Shown here: one piece after another, positions 61,501 through 64,000 of the stretch
Numbering within the stretch: the first letter of the stretch is position 1
Layout: the number at the start of each line of letters is the position of its first letter
Assembly: GCF_016863175.1 (NCBI RefSeq)
Contig: NZ_BOOJ01000022.1
Coordinates: 124,001 to 188,000 of the forward strand
DNA length: 64,000 nt
Direction: 5' to 3'
From: Paraplanobispora siamensis
Lineage (GTDB): Bacteria > Actinomycetota > Actinomycetes > Streptosporangiales > Streptosporangiaceae
Translations under genes and position numbers: made by a program
Notes under the pieces: generated by a model
Databases searched by the model: none
Told to the model about the DNA's origin: nothing
The model's input: only the letters and a program-made list of their open reading frames with translations

Positions 61501-61849
61501 AGAAGTCCCCGGGCCCGCGCACCCCGCCGGGCAGGCGGCAGCCGACGCCGATCACCGCGATCGGCTCGTCGGGGTCGGCGCGCCGTACGGCCTGCGGGGC
61601 GGGCGCCGCGCCGGAGGCGAGCCCCCGGGCGAGGCGGTTGATCGTCGGGTACTCCCAGACCAGCGTGGGCCCCAGCTCCCGGCCCAGCAGCGCCTCCAGC
61701 TCCCCCGCCACGGCCACCGCGTCCCGCGAGGACAGGCCGAACTCCTCCAGGGGACGGTCCGGGTCGACGCCGGTGAGAGGAAGGCGGCAGCGGGCGGCGA
61801 TCCGTTCCGTCAGGAAGCGGCGGATCTCGTCTTCACCGAGCAGGTTCAC
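55538..61849 (-). CDS. Single-protein type I polyketide synthase (ACP-KS-AT-KR-ACP-TE)
   Basis: The 2103-residue protein has, in order: an N-terminal carrier (GLSSRDA, about residue 40); a ketosynthase (DTACSSS near 264, [14 protein letters not shown]); an acyltransferase (GHSMGE near 712, GAGHS near 808); a dehydratase-like region (about 955-1200) lacking the catalytic HxxxGxxxxP; a ketoreductase (TGGYGGLG near 1400, Tyr near 1543, LDD motif); a carrier (GLDSL near 1694); a second carrier-like domain without Ser (near 1773); and a thioesterase (GWSFGG near 1915, final GSHHLNLL). It should make a short 3-hydroxy acyl product from a primed acyl group and one extender. The GTG at 61849 follows GGGGAGT. 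Confidence 0.9.
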   Translation of the reverse strand: MNLLGEDEIRRFLTERIAARCRLPLTGVDPDRPLEEFGLSSRDAVAVAGELEALLGRELGPTLVWEYPTINRLARGLASGAAPAPQAVRRADPDEPIAVIGVGCRLPGGVRGPGDFWRLLMAGGDAVGEVPEGRWEAFDDGSPHTAEVLAGTTRHGGFLDDVTGFDADFFGIVPGEAETMDPQQRLLLETAWEALEHAGLAPRSLRGSRTGAFVGVSGNEYAYLTTADLTRVDAWTATGAAFSIAANRLSYVLDLRGPSLAVDTACSSSLVAAHLAVRSLRSGESDLALAAGVNLLLSPVVTVAFDRGGGTAPDGRCKAFDASADGMVRAEGCGVVVLKRLSDARRDGDRVLAVVRATAVNQDGRSNGLVAPNPEAQEELLRTAYAGLEPPDYIEAHGTGTFLGDPIEARAIDAALPPGHRVLLGSAKSNLGHLEAAAGITGLIKTVLALHHGVIPPSVHFREPNPHIPWDRLEVVTAPAPWPDGRARAGVSSFGFGGTNAHVVLDRAEVPEAPAGPGSGGGRDRDAARVFLLTDASAERVRAYAGVLADRLGSGAGSTAGGPAPDDAEDTPALDDVACTLARRAGRGRIGAAVVARDAGELVAGLRAVHEGRAPTGPAAAGGGPVWVFSGYGSQWTGMGARLYAGEPVFAAVIDELDPMFLAEADIPLREIVAEGREVEGVAVVQPVIFAVQVALARLWTACGVRPAAVIGHSMGEVAAAVVAGGIGLADAVRVVCRRARLLGTLGGGGAMAVLEVAAEEVPDDLHVAVHASPRQCVVTGDPGRVAAFAAEVEARGLLARLLTAEGAGHSPQVKPLLPKLREALEGIAGGKPEIPFYSTVFDDPREIPTFEPAYWAAGVRRPVRLLAAVRAAAEDGHTVFTEISPHPVLAAPLRDTLGRDAVVTHSLRRGHDEEFPVQLAAVAVAAPSAVLTRPGAVVDLPPSPWRHERHWAPAARRSALPPGAHPLLGVHVEGPAGHVWSTVVDDLSDAPWRLDPATWRPHGLPVLPLAAVAALAQAAAAEVYGGAELTDVTLDALLPLPATITTTLTPSGGVEIDARNAAGVWVRHGTATVAVDSPPAEALPRPAELAARLAAASPADPAELPVEIEHLAADGTPTGVQTRRIPPTAVPVPLAAKLLERVWTQTPFAPEAGTGDGTDSRRSWLIVAGEGDDARAERLAAALGAAGHAVRRVPLPRTSALRAGPSAVPAFLVPAQRPAPATRPVSPGTTSPVFEPEEDVVVMVPSGLDPAGAERLLLAVAMIARDLPGSGGARLRLVTERAQAVREGERGDPGAAALRGLVRVLAFERPELRACLLDVDGPEALVAELAGPGERAPGAAPGGAPDRAPGKASDDSSGGASDDEVVWRDGVRYGARLAVPSPPVRRPGRPVVRRGGGYLITGGYGGLGLVVARWLAERGAGRIVLGGRSGPSREGAAVIRRLRESGTEVRVVTGDLAEPGVAARLVESVTEGGLRLRGVVHAAGVLDDRLVADMGAGDLHRVWSAKAHGGLALHEATRDADPDWWVAFSSAAALLGSPGQAAYAAANAWLDALCALRRADGLPATTINWGTWSEVGGASGAALPAVAPITPEEGVEALEALLGGDVDAAGVVRLDAAMAVAAFPGLARMPYFAELAGGATGAEWGGTEALGEMDPGEALAVITAKVRERTAVVLGFEESWLEDGTVLTEAGLDSLAATRVRGTIEHDFGVGLPAALLLRGATLGDVAAAVAAELGIRGTAPAVRPIEPRDAAERQVVAVLTQVLGHAPGVNEEIPADVLPIVLGVLGREIGRELTAEGVLTGARVADLVRAVDEEEAAQGVVRPLTEAARAYLAAPAGEAVGTPLFLGHPAGGTTGVYATLAGSLGRGRVVFGLERLEAGSGPGDEPGVAERAARYAEEIRKVQPQGPYRLGGWSFGGILAFEIARQLGAENVELVAMIDSGLPEETDPGERAGITARRYADFAAYLRETYGARIELSYDELAGLDEAGQLALAGERLAAAGVPDMLGEAILRHQITSHEDTRALERYRPGSYQGRVVLYRSTDPTPWAVEDARYAHADDPTRGFGPYSPGLEIVTVPGSHHLNLLDPPYVEVIAAHLGDQL

Positions 61850-62105
61850 GAGGCGACTCCCCAGAACAGCCGAAGTGATCGGCCAACTTACGCGAGAGGC
61901 CTCGTTGTGAGGCAGACCTGTCAACCCACAATCCACCAGGGCGTTTTGTCACGGTTGTGATAACGACCACACGCGAGAGGTGATTTGTGCGCGAGGCTCA
62001 AGCGGCCCTCACCGTTTCGTTGCGCGCACGTATAGGCACGCTCGATCACCGGGTCTAGGGTCGCCTGCCACGGCCCCTGTCTTCAGGCCGGTGGAAGGAA
62101 AGACG
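61850..62105. promoter_or_regulatory. Divergent promoter region of PKS and secreted esterase
   Basis: The 256 bp contain two direct copies of ACGCGAGAGG (61890-61899, 61971-61980), 81 bp apart, and an AT-richer central patch with CACGGTTGTGATAACGACC. A shared regulator of both genes could bind there. No gene is seen. Confidence 0.45.
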
Positions 62106-63236
62106 ATGCGACCTGTTCGACACGGGCTCCTCGCGCTCGCCACCGCGGTGGCCGTCGGCCTGCCGGGGGCGGCGCACGCGGCCGCGCCGCCGTACCCGGC
62201 CGCGGCGGACGGGACCCGGCAGGCGGAGCCCGCCCCGAAGGGCAAGAGCCCGTCGGGCCCGTGGCAGGCCGCGTACCCCGGTGGCGCCCGCGTGGTCCAG
62301 GAGCGCTGGCTCGACTCGCGCACGCTCGACATCCGGATCTCCTCGCCCTCGGTCAACGCGATCCTGCCGGTCCGGCTGCTGCTGCCCGAGGGCTGGTCGA
62401 AGCGGGCCAAGCGGACCTGGCCGGTGCTCTACCTGCTGCACGGCGGCGCGGACGACTACACCTCCTGGACCCGGATGACCGGCGTGGAGGAGCTGACCGA
62501 GAACGTCGACGCGATCATCGTCATGCCCGAGGCAGGCCGGGCCGGCAACTACAGCAACTGGTACAACAAGGGCAAGGGCGGTCCACCCGCGTGGGAGACC
62601 TTCCACACCTACGAGGTGCGCCGCCTGCTGGAGGTGGGCTACCGGGCCGGGACCCGCAGAGCCGTCGCGGGCCTGTCGATGGGCGCCTACGGAGCCATGA
62701 AGTACGGCGCGCGGCACCCCGGCATGTTCCGCTTCGTCGGCTCCTACAGCGGCGTCATGTCCACCCGCCTGCCCGGCATCCCCGACATCATCATGAACGC
62801 CCAGGCCGCCGAGGGGCAGGACCCGAAGGCGCTGTGGGGCGACCCGATCAGGAACCGGGACGTGTGGCGGGCCAACGACCCGGCCCACCTGGCCGGGAAC
62901 CTGCGCGGCACGAGCATCTACATCTCCAGCGGCACGACCAGCCTGAACGGCGAGCTCGATCCGCCCGGCGCCCCCTGGCACCCGGCCCACCTGGGCGAGC
63001 CGGTCTCGGCCTACACCGCCAGGCACCTGGTGGCCAGGCTCCGGCTGCACGGGATCAAGCCGGTGGTGCACCTGTACAAGAAGGGCACGCACACCTGGCC
63101 CTACTGGGAGCGCGAGTTCAGGCGCTCCTTCCCGATGATCCTGAAGGCCCTCGGGCTGAAGGCTGACCCCGCGCCGAGCGAGGACGCTCCCCCGCCGGCC
63201 GACGAGGACTCCGGCTGGGGCCTCCAGGAGCCCTAG
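62106..63236 (+). CDS. Secreted antigen-85/esterase-D-like hydrolase
   Basis: The 376-residue protein has a signal peptide (residues 1-25, ending AHAAAPP). An alpha/beta-hydrolase domain of the esterase D/antigen 85 type follows: LPVRLLLPEGWSKRAKRTWPVLYLLHGG, and nucleophile GLSMGAYGAM (Ser about residue 196). The final His lies in HLYKKGTHTWPYWE. The sequence suits either hydrolysis or acyl transfer outside the cell. It is divergent from the PKS and could act on its lipid product, but this is an inference from position. The ATG at 62106 follows GGAAGGAAAG. Confidence 0.82.
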   Translation: MRPVRHGLLALATAVAVGLPGAAHAAAPPYPAAADGTRQAEPAPKGKSPSGPWQAAYPGGARVVQERWLDSRTLDIRISSPSVNAILPVRLLLPEGWSKRAKRTWPVLYLLHGGADDYTSWTRMTGVEELTENVDAIIVMPEAGRAGNYSNWYNKGKGGPPAWETFHTYEVRRLLEVGYRAGTRRAVAGLSMGAYGAMKYGARHPGMFRFVGSYSGVMSTRLPGIPDIIMNAQAAEGQDPKALWGDPIRNRDVWRANDPAHLAGNLRGTSIYISSGTTSLNGELDPPGAPWHPAHLGEPVSAYTARHLVARLRLHGIKPVVHLYKKGTHTWPYWEREFRRSFPMILKALGLKADPAPSEDAPPPADEDSGWGLQEP

Positions 63237-63242
63237 GAACGC

Positions 63243-64000
63243 TCAGGACGCGGTCAGGTAGACCTGGCCGAAGACTCCGCCGATCTTCTTCAGGTCGGCG
63301 GCCACGTCCGTGACGGGCGCCGACGGGTTGTAGACGGCGGCCATGCGGCGCTGGATCGGGCCCAGCTTCTCCAGCGCGTCCCAGGCGGTCAGGTTCTTCA
63401 CGGCCCCCTGGGCGTCCGGCACGCGGGTCCACAGGTTGACCTGCTGGGCGGCGCCGTCCATGACCGGCGCGGAGACCCGGGTGGCGACCTGCTCGGCGGC
63501 GACGTCACCGGTCAGGCCGGTCTCCTCGGCCGCGACCTGGGCCAGCACGTCCCAGGCGCGGGCGCGGACCTGGATCCACTGGTTGCGCTGGGCGGCCTCG
63601 GCGTCGATCTTCCAGGTCTCGTAGCCCCCGTACAGCAGGCCGGTGTCGAGGGTGATCTGGTCGGCGTACCCGGCGATCAGGTGCGACTCGACCTTCTCCG
63701 GGGCGAGCAGCGGGTGGCGCTTGGTCATCTCGGCCTTGCAGTCCTCCTGCGCGCCGCAGGCGAACACGGGCACGACCGTGTGCAGCCCGAGCTGCTTGCC
63801 GGGGGCCGCCTGGCGCAGCGCGGCGGAGGCGGCGGAGACGAAGGCGGTGATCTCCTCCTGGGTCGCGAACGTCGTGTTGTAGCCGAGCTGCGAGGTGTAG
63901 CGGATCCCGGCCACCTCGGGACGCGCGGCCAGCGCGCCGATCCGCTTGACCGCCGCGGTGAAGGCCGCGGTGCCCGCCTTCCAGTCGTCGGCCAGCTCGG
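63243..64000 (-). CDS. Hypothetical protein, probably TIM-barrel-like (N-terminus outside window)
   Basis: The last 252 residues of a protein whose start lies beyond position 64000. The visible part has alternating strands and helices: PEVAGIRYTSQLGYNTTFATQEEITAFVSAASAAL, then GKQLGLHTVVPVFACG and QITLDTGLLYG. This order, and the phrase GLHTVVPVFACG, suggest a barrel-type glycosidase-like fold but give no catalytic assignment. Two Cys (FACGAQEDCKA) may form a disulfide, which would fit a secreted protein. It converges on the antigen-85-like gene with 6 bp between stops. Confidence 0.6.
   Translation of the reverse strand, partial: ELADDWKAGTAAFTAAVKRIGALAARPEVAGIRYTSQLGYNTTFATQEEITAFVSAASAALRQAAPGKQLGLHTVVPVFACGAQEDCKAEMTKRHPLLAPEKVESHLIAGYADQITLDTGLLYGGYETWKIDAEAAQRNQWIQVRARAWDVLAQVAAEETGLTGDVAAEQVATRVSAPVMDGAAQQVNLWTRVPDAQGAVKNLTAWDALEKLGPIQRRMAAVYNPSAPVTDVAADLKKIGGVFGQVYLTAS

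Noticed and set aside
59132-61960. 942-residue plus-strand frame opposite the PKS
   Set aside because: It is an antisense shadow of conserved KS and AT coding sequence with no motifs of its own.

Overview
The window is high-GC DNA with Shine-Dalgarno starts, GTG starts, long GC-driven antisense reading frames and actinobacterial families throughout (SCO3933-type regulator, DUF2637, DUF3140, DUF3618, DUF6461, MEDS anti-sigma, PucR, crotonyl-CoA carboxylase/reductase). It comes from a filamentous actinomycete. The gene mix would fit Streptosporangiaceae, but that family assignment is an inference.

Positions 1-12754 are most of an actinomycete integrative and conjugative element (AICE) whose integrase end lies left of the window. 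Its conserved core is a DUF2637 protein (cut by the window edge), an FtsK/SpoIIIE-type DNA translocase, an SCO3933-family protein and a KorSA-like GntR repressor. A control and immunity block follows: two paralogous HTH-DUF5919 regulators, a Nudix hydrolase comparable to pSAM2 Pif, an NTF2-like protein, an HD hydrolase, a double-GntR regulator and small hypothetical proteins. Three promoters in this block share a 10-bp-phased GACGTC repeat, which suggests one regulon. The distal cargo has visibly lower GC and is defensive: a fused nuclease-methylase-specificity protein (type IIG-like) and, convergent to it, a Shedu (SduA/DUF4263) nuclease. The element ends at the 3' half of a tRNA-Arg(CCT) gene (12708-12754), which I read as the distal attachment site.

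From 12755 to about 49600 is host-type chromosome. It starts with four 12-bp iterons in front of an AlbA_2/HATPase regulator and a decayed HAD gene. Then come an ArsR-SRPBCC-VOC operon, a repeat-rich OmpA lipoprotein, a MarR/SMP-30 divergent pair, an erythromycin-esterase-like protein, a GGDEF protein, and a TetR/MpaB/methyltransferase locus with a nested palindromic operator. These are followed by a YihY/DUF3618/holin envelope cluster, a complete sugar ABC importer (XylFGH type), a MEDS anti-sigma factor, an epimerase, an Asp/Glu racemase with LysR regulator, a CASTOR/POLLUX-like channel, a 28-residue membrane peptide gene, a second TetR with a nested palindromic operator, and a trehalose-synthase-like GH13 enzyme.

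The right end (49632-64000) holds a fused SecDF with an unusual Gly/Ser insertion, an EF-hand protein, a PucR-type regulator, and a compact lipid or polyketide locus. There a crotonyl-CoA carboxylase/reductase overlaps by 4 bp a 2103-residue single-protein type I PKS (ACP-KS-AT-degenerate DH-KR-ACP-degenerate ACP-TE). The AT has an xAGH signature, as reported for ethylmalonyl-type ATs, matching the neighbouring extender-unit enzyme. A secreted antigen-85-like esterase is transcribed divergently. The last gene is cut by the window edge.
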